The notes under the pieces were generated by a model, which saw nothing but the letters and a program-made list of their open reading frames with translations, had not been told where the DNA came from and made no database searches. This document shows, one piece after another, positions 44,869 through 53,340 of a stretch of 64,000 nucleotides of DNA. A program made the translations under genes and the position numbers. Within the stretch, counting starts at the first letter, position 1, and every line of letters begins with the position of its first letter. The stretch is from an uncultured Bacillota bacterium (GTDB lineage Bacteria; Bacillota; Clostridia; Peptostreptococcales; Anaerovoracaceae), in the NCBI GenBank assembly GCA_927441425.1, contig CAKMKG010000023.1:1-64000 (forward strand), given 5' to 3'.

Positions 44869-45900
44869 ATGAAAAAGAAAGTAGCACTATTGTTAGTTCT
44901 TGCTATGGTAATGCTTGCATTTGCGGCCTGCGGCGGCGGGGCTACGGAAGAGCCTCCTGCGGAAGAACAACCGGCAGCGGGAGCTGTTAAAACCGGGTTG
45001 GCAGTTATGACAGCTGCGGCAAAATCCGTTGATGCAGGAGAAGAAGATGGAACAGCACAAGCAGACTCTCTGGTTGTTGCCGTAACCGTTGATGAGGCAG
45101 GAACGATTTTAAAATGCGCAATCGATCAGGCTCAGACAAAAATCGCGTTCTCAAAAGATGGAAAGATCATAACTCCCCTTGATACCGTATTCGTAGGCAA
45201 AAAAGAAATGGGAGCAGCTTACGGAATGGCGAAAGTATCCGCGATCGGCAAAGAATGGAACGAGCAGGCAGATGCATTTGCTGCTTATGTTATCGGTAAA
45301 ACAGTTGAAGAAGTAAAAGGCATCGCCTTAAATGAAGAAGGCGTACCAACTGATGCAGATTTAACTTCTTCCGTAACCGTTCACGTTTCTGATTTTATTG
45401 CAGGGATTGAAAAGGCAGTTGGAAATGCCCAGGAGCTGGGTGCTTCGGCTGATGACACACTGGGCCTTGGTGTTGTAACCAGCATCGCAAAATCCAAGGA
45501 TGCTGCTGAAGAAGACGGATTGGCGCAGGCTTATTCCTACTACACAGCAACTACCTTCAATGCTGACGGTGTGATCACAAGCAGCATCATCGATGCTTCT
45601 CAGACGAACATCAACTTTTCGATGGAAGGTAAAATTACTTCAGACATCAACGCAGCACTGCAGACAAAGAACGAAATGGGTGATGCTTACGGTATGAAGA
45701 AAGCTTCTGCCATCGGAAAAGAATGGAATGAGCAGGCAAACGCATTTGCGGCGTATGTGGTAGGGAAAACAGTGGATGAAGTAAAGGGAATCGCCCTTGA
45801 AGAAGGTACACCGGCTGGAGATGATTTAAAATCCTCCGTCACTGTACATGTTACTGACTTCCTGACGATTCTAGACAAGGCATTCAATACCGCAAAATAA
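44869..45900 (+). CDS. pplA: PplA-like surface lipoprotein with two repeats
   Basis: Lipoprotein of 343 residues, signal peptide with lipobox FAAC (Cys21). Two homologous domains follow (about 42-186 and 199-342), each with EDGxAQA, the segment AYGMxKxSAIGKEWNEQA, FAAYVxGKTVxEVKGIAL and SSVTVHV. This matches the PplA type, whose Listeria member is flavinylated by ApbE/FmnB and passes electrons outward; its signal peptide is also the source of a pheromone there. I see no [ST]GA[ST] motif, the usual flavinylation site. ATG follows GGAGGAG. Confidence 0.8.
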   Translation: MKKKVALLLVLAMVMLAFAACGGGATEEPPAEEQPAAGAVKTGLAVMTAAAKSVDAGEEDGTAQADSLVVAVTVDEAGTILKCAIDQAQTKIAFSKDGKIITPLDTVFVGKKEMGAAYGMAKVSAIGKEWNEQADAFAAYVIGKTVEEVKGIALNEEGVPTDADLTSSVTVHVSDFIAGIEKAVGNAQELGASADDTLGLGVVTSIAKSKDAAEEDGLAQAYSYYTATTFNADGVITSSIIDASQTNINFSMEGKITSDINAALQTKNEMGDAYGMKKASAIGKEWNEQANAFAAYVVGKTVDEVKGIALEEGTPAGDDLKSSVTVHVTDFLTILDKAFNTAK

Positions 45901-45924
45901 CTACATAAAGCGGAAAACATTGAT

Positions 45925-45965
45925 AGAGGGATAGATTTGTGCTGTTTCAGCCAGACTATCCCTCT
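45925..45965 (+). terminator. Hairpin after pplA
   Basis: AGAGGGATAG (45925-45934) pairs with CTATCCCTCT (45956-45965); only a weak T tract follows. Probably partial termination or mRNA protection before apbE. Confidence 0.55.
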
Positions 45966-45997
45966 GTAATGATTTTACATCTTACGGGGGAATCATC

Positions 45998-47044
45998 TTG
46001 TTAAAAAAACAAATAGCTTTCTTTATGATAATGATATTGGTATTCAGTCTCTCAGCCTGTACAAAGCAGGAAAAAAAGCGATATGAAGCAGAATTCCTCC
46101 TGCTCTTTGACACGTTAACCCAGATTGTCGGGTATACGGACACAGAGGAAGAATTTGCTGCTCATGTCGATTTGATTTACGATAACCTTGAGGAGTACCA
46201 CCAATTATTCGATATCTATCACAATTATGATGGAATGAATAATATGAAGACAATTAACGATCAAGCGGGAATCGCTCCTGTAAAGGTTGATCAGAAAATT
46301 ATTGATTTGCTTCTTTTTTCAAAGGAAGTTTATGACATAACCGACGGGAAGGTGAATGCAGCATATGGTGCAGTGCTTAAAATCTGGCACGATCACCGTG
46401 ATGCCGGAATCGATGATCCGGATAAGGCAACCCTCCCAGATATGGATCAACTGGAGGAGGCTTCCAAACATACGGACTTTCATCAAGTGATTCTTGATGA
46501 AAAAAACATGACTGTTTACTTGCCCGACCCGGAAATGCGTCTTGACGTTGGAGCCATCGCCAAGGGCTATGCCACAGAGCAGGTTGGAAGGCTCGCAGAG
46601 GGAAATGGTATGGTGAGCGGGCTGATCAGTGTGGGCGGCAACGTTCGCTCCATCGGAGTCAAGGGTGACAGCAGCAGCACGCCATGGAAGGTCGGAATCC
46701 AAAACCCCATTGAACAGGACGGGGCAGATATCAGAAAGATCATTTTGACTAATGCCTCCCTTGTTACCAGCGGAATCTACGAAAGATACTATATTGTCGG
46801 TGGGGAAAAGTACCATCATATCATTGACCCGGAGACACTTTTTCCCGCGGAATATTATCTTTCTATTACCATCCTGTGCGCGGATTCCGGGCTTGCTGAT
46901 GCGCTTTCCACTTCAGTCTTTAACATGCCGTTTGAGCAGGGACTGGCATTGATTGAGCGCATGCCTGATACGGAAGCGTTGTGGGTATTCCATGATGGTC
47001 AAATCAAAACGAGTTCGCATTTTGATGATTATATTGCAGAATAG
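45998..47044 (+). CDS. apbE: FAD:protein FMN transferase (ApbE/FmnB)
   Basis: Lipoprotein of 348 residues with lipobox LSAC. The ApbE active region is visible as LDVGAIAKGYATEQV, GLISVGGNVRSIG and the metal-binding ADALSTSVFNM near the C-terminus. ApbE attaches FMN to threonine of exported proteins. TTG start after GGGGGA. In this locus its expected client is the PplA-like protein. Confidence 0.93.
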   Translation: MLKKQIAFFMIMILVFSLSACTKQEKKRYEAEFLLLFDTLTQIVGYTDTEEEFAAHVDLIYDNLEEYHQLFDIYHNYDGMNNMKTINDQAGIAPVKVDQKIIDLLLFSKEVYDITDGKVNAAYGAVLKIWHDHRDAGIDDPDKATLPDMDQLEEASKHTDFHQVILDEKNMTVYLPDPEMRLDVGAIAKGYATEQVGRLAEGNGMVSGLISVGGNVRSIGVKGDSSSTPWKVGIQNPIEQDGADIRKIILTNASLVTSGIYERYYIVGGEKYHHIIDPETLFPAEYYLSITILCADSGLADALSTSVFNMPFEQGLALIERMPDTEALWVFHDGQIKTSSHFDDYIAE

Positions 47045-47066
47045 GAAGTGGCGTCAGCCACTTTTT
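47040..47066 (+). repeat. Repeated hairpin-T element, copy 2 (apbE terminator)
   Basis: Same as the element at 25882-25908 except for one loop base (G for A). AAGTGGC-GTCA-GCCACTT followed by ten T residues (47062-47071) makes a strong terminator for the electron transfer operon. Confidence 0.8.
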
Positions 47067-47100
47067 TTTTTGAATGGAAAGTGTCACGAACATTCTTTTT

Positions 47101-47130
47101 TTGATTGTTTGTCAAAATTGAACGTATACT
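47101..47130 (+). promoter_or_regulatory. Possible promoter before the lipoprotein gene
   Basis: TTGATT at 47101-47106 and TATACT at 47125-47130, spacer 18. Confidence 0.45.
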
Positions 47131-47218
47131 ACGGTCTGGCTGGGGTAAAATATCAATCATGAAAAAGGAATTTATCGAATCACTAAACACAGAAAGGTAT
47201 TTTACGAGGAGGATTTGT

Positions 47219-47797
47219 ATGAAAAAAACATTTATACTTCTGCTAATTGTTTCTTTGATATTTGCATTTGCCGGTTGTGGTGGGAATGACGACACTGATG
47301 AAGGCGCCGACAACGATACGACTACGGACGGTGCGATAGGTGATGAAGAAACCGATACGGAAACAACAGCATCAATCGTTGATGAAGAAGCCGCTTTTAA
47401 GAGTGGGATAAGCAGTCAGGGAACATGGATCATCTGTACCTTAAAGGATTTGAGCTTTGATGAAGATTTGGTTCTTGAAGGTAATTTTACAAATGGGAAA
47501 AAAGATGATGCAGGGAACGATATTGTTCAGAGAAAGATCGCGCTCTATACGCAAGACGAGGATCGAAACGTTACGAACCGATTTACACTAACAGCACCTA
47601 AATTAACGATCAATAGCCCTATGGCCAGTATCCAGCACGGAACCTTTGAGGGCGATTTATATGTTTCGCAGGATAACTTCAAGCTTGTAGATGCTAAAAT
47701 TGACGGAAATGTTTATTTTGCTAATGATTCGGCAAAATCAACATTTGAGATGGATGCCGAAAGCTCAATCACTGGCACCCAGGAAGTAGAAAATTAA
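47219..47797 (+). CDS. Lipoprotein with acidic linker and beta-repeat domain
   Basis: Lipoprotein of 192 residues with lipobox FAGC, an Asp/Glu/Thr-rich linker (about 20-60) and a domain of short beta-strand repeats such as LVLEGNFTNGK, LTINSPMASIQHGTF and AKIDGNVYFAND, reminiscent of a small beta-helix or bactofilin-like fold. No family recognised. ATG at 47219 follows GAGGAGG; the frame starts earlier at 47105. Its place right behind the electron transfer operon suggests a cell-surface partner, without proof. Confidence 0.7.
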   Translation: MKKTFILLLIVSLIFAFAGCGGNDDTDEGADNDTTTDGAIGDEETDTETTASIVDEEAAFKSGISSQGTWIICTLKDLSFDEDLVLEGNFTNGKKDDAGNDIVQRKIALYTQDEDRNVTNRFTLTAPKLTINSPMASIQHGTFEGDLYVSQDNFKLVDAKIDGNVYFANDSAKSTFEMDAESSITGTQEVEN

Positions 47798-47827
47798 TAA
47801 GAAACTAAATAAATAAAAATAAAATGG

Positions 47828-47860
47828 AAAGGGCCGATTACGGTCCTTTGTATTTTATTA
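47828..47860 (+). terminator. Terminator after the lipoprotein gene
   Basis: AAAGGGCCG (47828-47836) with CGGTCCTTT (47841-47849), one G-U pair, then TATTTTATT. Confidence 0.75.
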
Positions 47861-47939
47861 TGCCGAGTCAAATCTTCTCCATAAATTCTCCATATCTTTC
47901 TGGTAGGATCAAGGTAACAAAATCGAAGGGAGAAGTGAT

Positions 47940-49376
47940 ATGGAGAGGAATTATATTACAGTAACATTTAAGATGAAAGGCATGACCTGTGTCAATTGTG
48001 AAAATAAAATTGAACGCGCATTAAAAAATAAAAAGGGCATTGCAAATGCAATCGTGAGTTATAGTAAGGGAACTGCTCTGATAACTTATGATCCTGACCA
48101 AATCGACATCACGGAAATAGCAGAGATTTTTGAACATCTGGGATACGGATCAACGCAGACTGCAGTCAGCAGCATATTTAGGCCTAATAATAAAAAAATT
48201 AGCAGTATACAGGTGGTAGGGATCTTTGTGATCCTGATCGCGCTGTATATGATCATCAACCGTTTCGGCGGCTTCAACATGTTTAATTATTTTCCACAGG
48301 CAACGGAAGGCATGGGTTATGGTATGCTGTTCGCCATCGGATTGCTGACTTCCACTCATTGCGTCGCAATGTGCGGAGGAATCAACTTATCCCAGTGCGT
48401 GCCATATAAAACCCCTCAGTCAAAGATTTCCAACTTGACACCGAGTATCCTTTACAACTCAGGCAGAGTGATCTCCTACACAGTCATTGGCGGCCTTGTA
48501 GGCGCCCTTGGATCCGTCGTCAGCTTTTCCGGCACAGGGAAAGGAATTGTTGCGGCTGCCGCAGGGATATTCATGGTGATCATGGGCTTGAACATGTTAA
48601 ACCTCTTCCCATGGCTGAGAAAGTTCAATCCCAGAATGCCTAAAATCTTTGCAGAGAAAATCAATGAACAAAAGAAAAACAAGAGGCCTCTTTATGTGGG
48701 TCTGTTGAACGGATTGATGCCCTGCGGCCCGCTGCAGGCAATGCAGCTGTTCGCTTTATCAACTGGGGACCCATTCAAAGGAGCTCTGTCCATGCTGCTG
48801 TTCAGCCTAGGTACTGTTCCCCTCATGTTTGGTCTGGGTGCTTTATGCACGGTACTGACGAAAAAGTTTACAACAAGGATGATGACAGTCAGCGCAGCAC
48901 TGGTGGTAATTCTGGGTGTATTCATGTTCAGCAACGGGTTAGCTCTAACCGGATATGCAATGCCTTTTACCTCGGGATCCGGCAACCAGAACACCGCATC
49001 ATCTGCAGAGGGTGCGAAAGCAGAGATCATCGATGGAGTTCAAGTGGTTACGATAAGTCTGGATTCCGGCAGCTATGAACCGATCGTGGTTCAGGCTGGG
49101 GTCCCGGTCCAATGGAATATTCAGGCAGAGGCTAGCGACATCAACGGCTGTAACAACAGGATCATCGTACCGGAATACAATCTCGAAAAACAGCTTGAGC
49201 CCGGTGATAATATCATTGAATTCACACCGGATAAGAGTGGCATCGTGCCTTACAGCTGCTGGATGGGGATGATTAGAAGCCAGATCACAGTCGTAGATGA
49301 TCTCACTGATCCGTCTCAACTTCCTGAAGCGGATCCCTCGATCAATAGGAATCTGCCAAGCTGCTGCGGAGTATAA
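47940..49376 (+). CDS. HMA-SafE-cupredoxin copper-handling fusion protein
   Basis: Protein of 478 residues with three parts. Residues 6-70 are a heavy-metal-associated domain with GMTCVNC (Cys17, Cys20). Residues about 88-345 hold seven or so membrane segments of the SafE/urease accessory UreH type, with THCVAMCGG and a second conserved block NGLMPCGPLQAMQLFA. Residues about 370-465 are a cupredoxin-like domain with possible ligands in INGCNNR and VPYSCWMGMI; the tail ends CCGV. It likely moves or stores copper at the membrane. ATG follows AAGGGAGA. First gene of the copper region, in front of csoR. Confidence 0.85.
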   Translation: MERNYITVTFKMKGMTCVNCENKIERALKNKKGIANAIVSYSKGTALITYDPDQIDITEIAEIFEHLGYGSTQTAVSSIFRPNNKKISSIQVVGIFVILIALYMIINRFGGFNMFNYFPQATEGMGYGMLFAIGLLTSTHCVAMCGGINLSQCVPYKTPQSKISNLTPSILYNSGRVISYTVIGGLVGALGSVVSFSGTGKGIVAAAAGIFMVIMGLNMLNLFPWLRKFNPRMPKIFAEKINEQKKNKRPLYVGLLNGLMPCGPLQAMQLFALSTGDPFKGALSMLLFSLGTVPLMFGLGALCTVLTKKFTTRMMTVSAALVVILGVFMFSNGLALTGYAMPFTSGSGNQNTASSAEGAKAEIIDGVQVVTISLDSGSYEPIVVQAGVPVQWNIQAEASDINGCNNRIIVPEYNLEKQLEPGDNIIEFTPDKSGIVPYSCWMGMIRSQITVVDDLTDPSQLPEADPSINRNLPSCCGV

Positions 49377-49438
49377 GTCCTAAGCGCTGGCTGAATGCCC
49401 AGACAGAATAAACAATACAATTAAATCTAAATTATTAA

Positions 49439-49463
49439 AAGCAGCTGTGAAAAACAACTGCTT
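49439..49463 (+). terminator. Weak hairpin after the copper fusion gene
   Basis: AAGCAG (49439-49444) with CTGCTT (49458-49463) and a few inner pairs; followed by CTGATATG, so no strong T-run. Confidence 0.4.
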
Positions 49464-49477
49464 CTGATATGATTCAA

Positions 49478-49497
49478 ATATACCCTACGGGGGTATA
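49478..49497 (+). promoter_or_regulatory. CsoR operator
   Basis: A palindrome of the type TATACCC-TACGG-GGGTATA, the known G/C-tract form of CsoR sites. It lies 59 bases before csoR; a TATAGT at 49494-49499 could be the -10 box, so CsoR would block RNA polymerase directly. Confidence 0.82.
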
Positions 49498-49555
49498 GTA
49501 TCACCATCTAGAAAATGATATGAAATAATCCGCAAAAGACAGGGAGGAGATAGAA

Positions 49556-49891
49556 ATGTCACAGCAATACGAAAAGAGGAATCCGTGTCAAAATTGTTCT
49601 CTCGCCAACGGCGAGGACAAATTGACTGTCAGGGAGCAGAAGCTGAAGGACAGCCTGATCACACGGCTAAATCGAGTGGAAGGACAGGTTAGAGGAATCA
49701 AAGGCATGATCGAACGGGATTCGTATTGCAATGATGTATTGAATCAGATCTCGGCCGTGCAGGCAGCGTTGGATTCGGTGAGCAAGCTGGTCCTGGAAAA
49801 CCATATTCGCGGCTGTCTCGTTGAAAAAATCCAGTCCGGAGATGATAAAATCGTCGATGAGTTACTGATTACCATAGGCAAAATGTTATAA
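49556..49891 (+). CDS. csoR: Copper-sensing repressor CsoR
   Basis: DUF156-family repressor of 111 residues. Cu(I) ligands are Cys in RDSYCNDVL, and His and Cys in ENHIRGCLVE. The core LITRLNRVEGQVRGIKGMIE is typical. An N-terminal extension with a CQNC pair precedes the core, as in several Firmicutes CsoR proteins. Cu(I) binding releases it from DNA, switching on copA. ATG follows GGGAGGAGA; copA follows after 27 bases. Confidence 0.93.
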   Translation: MSQQYEKRNPCQNCSLANGEDKLTVREQKLKDSLITRLNRVEGQVRGIKGMIERDSYCNDVLNQISAVQAALDSVSKLVLENHIRGCLVEKIQSGDDKIVDELLITIGKML

Positions 49892-49918
49892 AGAGTTTGA
49901 ATGATTTAGAAAGGACAA

Positions 49919-52177
49919 GTGATTACCATGGGTAAAGATACATTAAAGATAACCGGCATGACCTGTGCCGCCTGTTCTGCCAGGATTGAAAAGGTCATTG
50001 GCAAGATGGAGGGTGTTGATGAAATATCGGTAAATCTGGCAACCGAAAAAGCAGTGATCTCCTTTGATCAAGAAAAAACAAATCTGAATGAAATTATTGA
50101 AAGAATTGGAAAAGCCGGATATGGAGCTTCTGAAGTCAAAGAGAAAAAGTTGGTTGATGAAGATAAGCTTCAAAAAGAAAGAGAAATACGCACCTTATGG
50201 ACAAAATTTGCTGTTTCCGCTATTTTCGCGGTTCCATTGCTTTACGTTGCAATGGGATCCATGATATGGTGGCTGCGATTTCCGATTCCATCATTCTTGG
50301 ATCCGATGCAGTTTCCATTAAATTATTCCATACTGCAGATCGTGTTGACCATTCCGATTGTGATTGCAGGATACCGTTTTTATACCGTCGGTTACAAGGC
50401 GATCATCAACAGAAGTCCAAATATGGACTCCTTGATTGCAATGGGGACCACAGCAGCCATCGTTTACAGCCTGTATTCCGTGTATGAGATCGCAAATGGG
50501 AATTTCCATGCAGTGGAGGGCCTCTATTTTGAAACGGCCGGGGTTATTATCACCCTGATCCTTCTCGGGAAGTTTCTTGAGTCGGTAACCAAGGGAAGAA
50601 CCTCTGAGGCAATCAAAAAACTCATGGGCCTTGCACCAAAAACAGCAATCGTGATTCGGGACGGCAAGGAATATGAGGTCCCGATCGAGGAAGTGGAAAT
50701 CGGTCATATCATCCTTGTTAAGCCCGGCGAAAAAATTCCTGTTGATGGCGTTGTATTGGAAGGGAACACTTCCATTGACGAATCCATGCTTACCGGAGAA
50801 AGTATCCCCGTTGAAAAGAAAACGGGCGACCAGGTTTATGCGGCAAGCTTAAACAAAAACGGAATGATTCACTTCGAAGCGACGAAAGTTGGTGGTGATA
50901 CGGCCCTGGCACAGATCATAAAGCTGGTGGAGGAAGCCCAGGGTTCCAAAGCGCCAATCGCACAGATGGCAGACATCGTATCAGGATACTTTGTACCGAT
51001 TGTCTTCGGAATTGCAGTAGTATCGTTTCTGGCTTGGTTCATCGGCGGTGAATCCCTGGTATTTTCACTGACCATATTTATTGCGATCCTGGTGATCGCC
51101 TGCCCATGCGCACTAGGGCTGGCTACACCGACAGCGATTATGGTTGGTACGGGAAAAGGCGCAGAATACGGTATCTTGATCAAGGGTGGAGAAGCCCTGG
51201 AAACAACCCATAAAATCAATACCATCATATTTGACAAAACGGGAACCATAACAGAAGGAAAACCGGAAGTAACGGACATACTAACCATAACCGGTGTTGA
51301 AAGAAATCAGTTGCTTCAGTTGGCAGCGTCTGCAGAGAAAGGCTCCGAGCACCCTTTGGGAGAAGCCATTGTCAATGAAGCGGAAAAAGAAAACCTTGAA
51401 TTGTCTAAGGTCGATCATTTTAACGCAATTCCCGGTCATGGGATTGAAGTTGAAATCCTGGGAATTCCGATGATCCTTGGCAATAAAAAGCTGATGACGG
51501 AGAGAAATATCTCCTTGTCAGAGCTTGAGCAAGCATCAAACAGTCTGGCGGAAGAAGGAAAAACACCGATGTATATTGCGATGAATCAAAAGATCGCAGG
51601 TATCATTGCTGTGGCGGACGTTGTAAAAGCCAGTAGCGTAAAGGCGATTGAAAAACTGCAATCTATGGGATTAGAAGTCGCGATGATTACAGGAGACAAC
51701 AGAAGGACAGCTGAGGCGATTGCAAAGCAGGTAGGTATCGTTCAGGTACTTGCAGAGGTTTTGCCGCAGGACAAGTCAAATGAAGTGAAAAAACTTCAGG
51801 CAGAAGGAAGAAAGGTGGCAATGGTAGGAGATGGTATCAACGATGCTCCGGCTTTGGCTCAGGCGGACATTGGAATCGCCATAGGCTCCGGTACAGACGT
51901 GGCAATGGAGTCCGCAGACATCGTCCTGATGAGAAGTGATTTGATGGACGTTCCAACTGCTATCCAACTCAGCAAGAGTACCATCAGGAATATCAAGCAG
52001 AATCTGTTTTGGGCCTTTGCCTACAACGTGATCGGAATTCCAATCGCGGCTGGTTTACTCCATCTCTTTGGGGGGCCGCTGCTCAATCCAATCTTTGCAG
52101 CCGCAGCCATGTCCCTGAGTTCCGTTTCTGTTTTAGCCAATGCATTGAGATTAAAAAGATTTAAACCATATAAGTAA
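49919..52177 (+). CDS. copA: Cu(I)-exporting P-type ATPase
   Basis: P1B-type ATPase of 752 residues with one N-terminal HMA domain ([13 protein letters not shown]). The membrane metal site is CPC ([14 protein letters not shown]), with the partner residues in AYNVIGIP and [13 protein letters not shown], the Cu(I) pattern. The phosphorylation site is [15 protein letters not shown], the SEHPLGEAI motif marks the nucleotide domain, and [14 protein letters not shown] the hinge. The GTG at 49919 is closest to the AAGGAC site; the ATG at 49928 is an alternative start. Confidence 0.95.
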   Translation: MITMGKDTLKITGMTCAACSARIEKVIGKMEGVDEISVNLATEKAVISFDQEKTNLNEIIERIGKAGYGASEVKEKKLVDEDKLQKEREIRTLWTKFAVSAIFAVPLLYVAMGSMIWWLRFPIPSFLDPMQFPLNYSILQIVLTIPIVIAGYRFYTVGYKAIINRSPNMDSLIAMGTTAAIVYSLYSVYEIANGNFHAVEGLYFETAGVIITLILLGKFLESVTKGRTSEAIKKLMGLAPKTAIVIRDGKEYEVPIEEVEIGHIILVKPGEKIPVDGVVLEGNTSIDESMLTGESIPVEKKTGDQVYAASLNKNGMIHFEATKVGGDTALAQIIKLVEEAQGSKAPIAQMADIVSGYFVPIVFGIAVVSFLAWFIGGESLVFSLTIFIAILVIACPCALGLATPTAIMVGTGKGAEYGILIKGGEALETTHKINTIIFDKTGTITEGKPEVTDILTITGVERNQLLQLAASAEKGSEHPLGEAIVNEAEKENLELSKVDHFNAIPGHGIEVEILGIPMILGNKKLMTERNISLSELEQASNSLAEEGKTPMYIAMNQKIAGIIAVADVVKASSVKAIEKLQSMGLEVAMITGDNRRTAEAIAKQVGIVQVLAEVLPQDKSNEVKKLQAEGRKVAMVGDGINDAPALAQADIGIAIGSGTDVAMESADIVLMRSDLMDVPTAIQLSKSTIRNIKQNLFWAFAYNVIGIPIAAGLLHLFGGPLLNPIFAAAAMSLSSVSVLANALRLKRFKPYK

Positions 52178-52217
52178 ATCAAATTAAAATTGCTAAGAAA
52201 AAATTAGGAGAAAAACG

Positions 52218-52892
52218 ATGAGAAAGAAAATATTAATAATTACAGTATCCCTGCTTCTGATCCTGTCATTGGCAGCATGTGCAGACACTGATGTGGTCGG
52301 TAACGAGTCCGTTGATTCCTTTGAAAAGGTTCTGGGAGCGATGGAAAATAACGTAGCGGAAGATGAGATGAATGGCGGTTGGGCTTTGACCTCACCGGAT
52401 GGCAGGGAACGCTTTATCTGGAGCAAGGATTACAGTGCGGGGACACCTCATGATGTTATGCTTGAATTTGATGCAAAGCCGTTCATAGATGCCGGGTTAG
52501 ATGTAACAAAGTTGCCTGAGGGAATCCTGATCGAAGATAAGATCATGGTCGGATCCAACCTTGGGGATGAGGAACTGACCTACGATGGAGGTGCAACACC
52601 GATCGGTTCCTATGAAAAGCTTGTAGAGCTTTATCGAGATCGCGTGAAGTATCATGCAGACCTAGATCATTACGGGGTTGATGTTGGGGACGGTAATATG
52701 TTTGAATGGGCCAAGGATATGGGTATCAATGATAAAGATATCGTATTCGTAGTAGATCCAAAAATGTTCACCGATGCCGGTGTAGATCCTGTAATCGTTG
52801 AAGGTTGGGTTTTCGCCAAGGTGAAGGTGATGGACGATGCTGGAAAGCCCATTGAAGTGGACAAGTTTTTAAAACCGTTTTCGATTCAATAA
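52218..52892 (+). CDS. Lipoprotein with duplicated domain in the copper cluster
   Basis: Lipoprotein of 224 residues with lipobox LAAC (Cys21). Two related segments are visible: about 66-111 (FIWSKDYS...PFIDAGLDV...) and 162-205 (FEWAKDMG...KMFTDAGVDP...), each ending in a LIEDKIMV/VFAKVKVM strand. The linker has several Tyr and His residues. No family recognised; the site right behind copA suggests an extracytoplasmic copper or redox role. The AGGAGAAAAACG before ATG is a good ribosome binding site. Confidence 0.72.
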   Translation: MRKKILIITVSLLLILSLAACADTDVVGNESVDSFEKVLGAMENNVAEDEMNGGWALTSPDGRERFIWSKDYSAGTPHDVMLEFDAKPFIDAGLDVTKLPEGILIEDKIMVGSNLGDEELTYDGGATPIGSYEKLVELYRDRVKYHADLDHYGVDVGDGNMFEWAKDMGINDKDIVFVVDPKMFTDAGVDPVIVEGWVFAKVKVMDDAGKPIEVDKFLKPFSIQ

Positions 52893-52989
52893 GGTATAAA
52901 ATATTTACTCGGAAACCGCAGTTTTTATATTGCGCTGCAATAAAAACGGTGATAGGTTTCACGGTTTCTTACGTAAATATTTTATCCTT
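52891..52989. repeat. 99-base imperfect inverted repeat
   Basis: Outer arms AAGGtATAAAATATTTAC (52891-52908) and GTAAATATTTTATCCTT (52973-52989) pair over 17 bases with one bulge. Inside, GAAACCG (52912-52918) pairs with CGGTTTC (52962-52968), and an inner GTTTTTAT/ATAAAAAC hairpin sits at 52921-52947. No T-run follows. It overlaps the lipoprotein stop codon by two bases. Could be a small non-autonomous repeat element, a structured RNA or an unusual terminator. Confidence 0.7.
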
Positions 52990-53090
52990 GTGAGCAATTG
53001 ACTATTTGGGAGAATAATCAATGGAAATATAGAAAACACTTTTTTCAGTCAGCATGAAAAATAATTTCAATATTAAGGAGGGTAATTACG

Positions 53091-53297
53091 ATGGAAAAAA
53101 TCACTTTAAATGTTGAGGGCATGTCGTGCTCCCATTGTGTGAACGCGGTTAAAAATGCCGTGGCCGTTCTGGACGGAGTTTCCGAAGTCGAAGTGGACTT
53201 GGAGGGAAAAACCGCAACTGTTACGTATCATGGAGATGAAGTGTCGCCGGAACGCATCAAAGAGGCCATTGAAGAAGAAGGATATGATGTAGTTTAG
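53091..53297 (+). CDS. copZ: Copper chaperone CopZ
   Basis: Single HMA domain of 68 residues with the metal site GMSCSHCVNAV and the usual beta-alpha-beta pattern ending in EEGYDVV. It carries Cu(I) to CopA. ATG follows TAAGGAGGG. Forty-three bases after its stop begins the two-component system. Confidence 0.93.
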   Translation: MEKITLNVEGMSCSHCVNAVKNAVAVLDGVSEVEVDLEGKTATVTYHGDEVSPERIKEAIEEEGYDVV

Positions 53298-53340
53298 AGG
53301 CAATTTGATAAATGGATGATTAAGGAAGGTGCTTGCCGGT

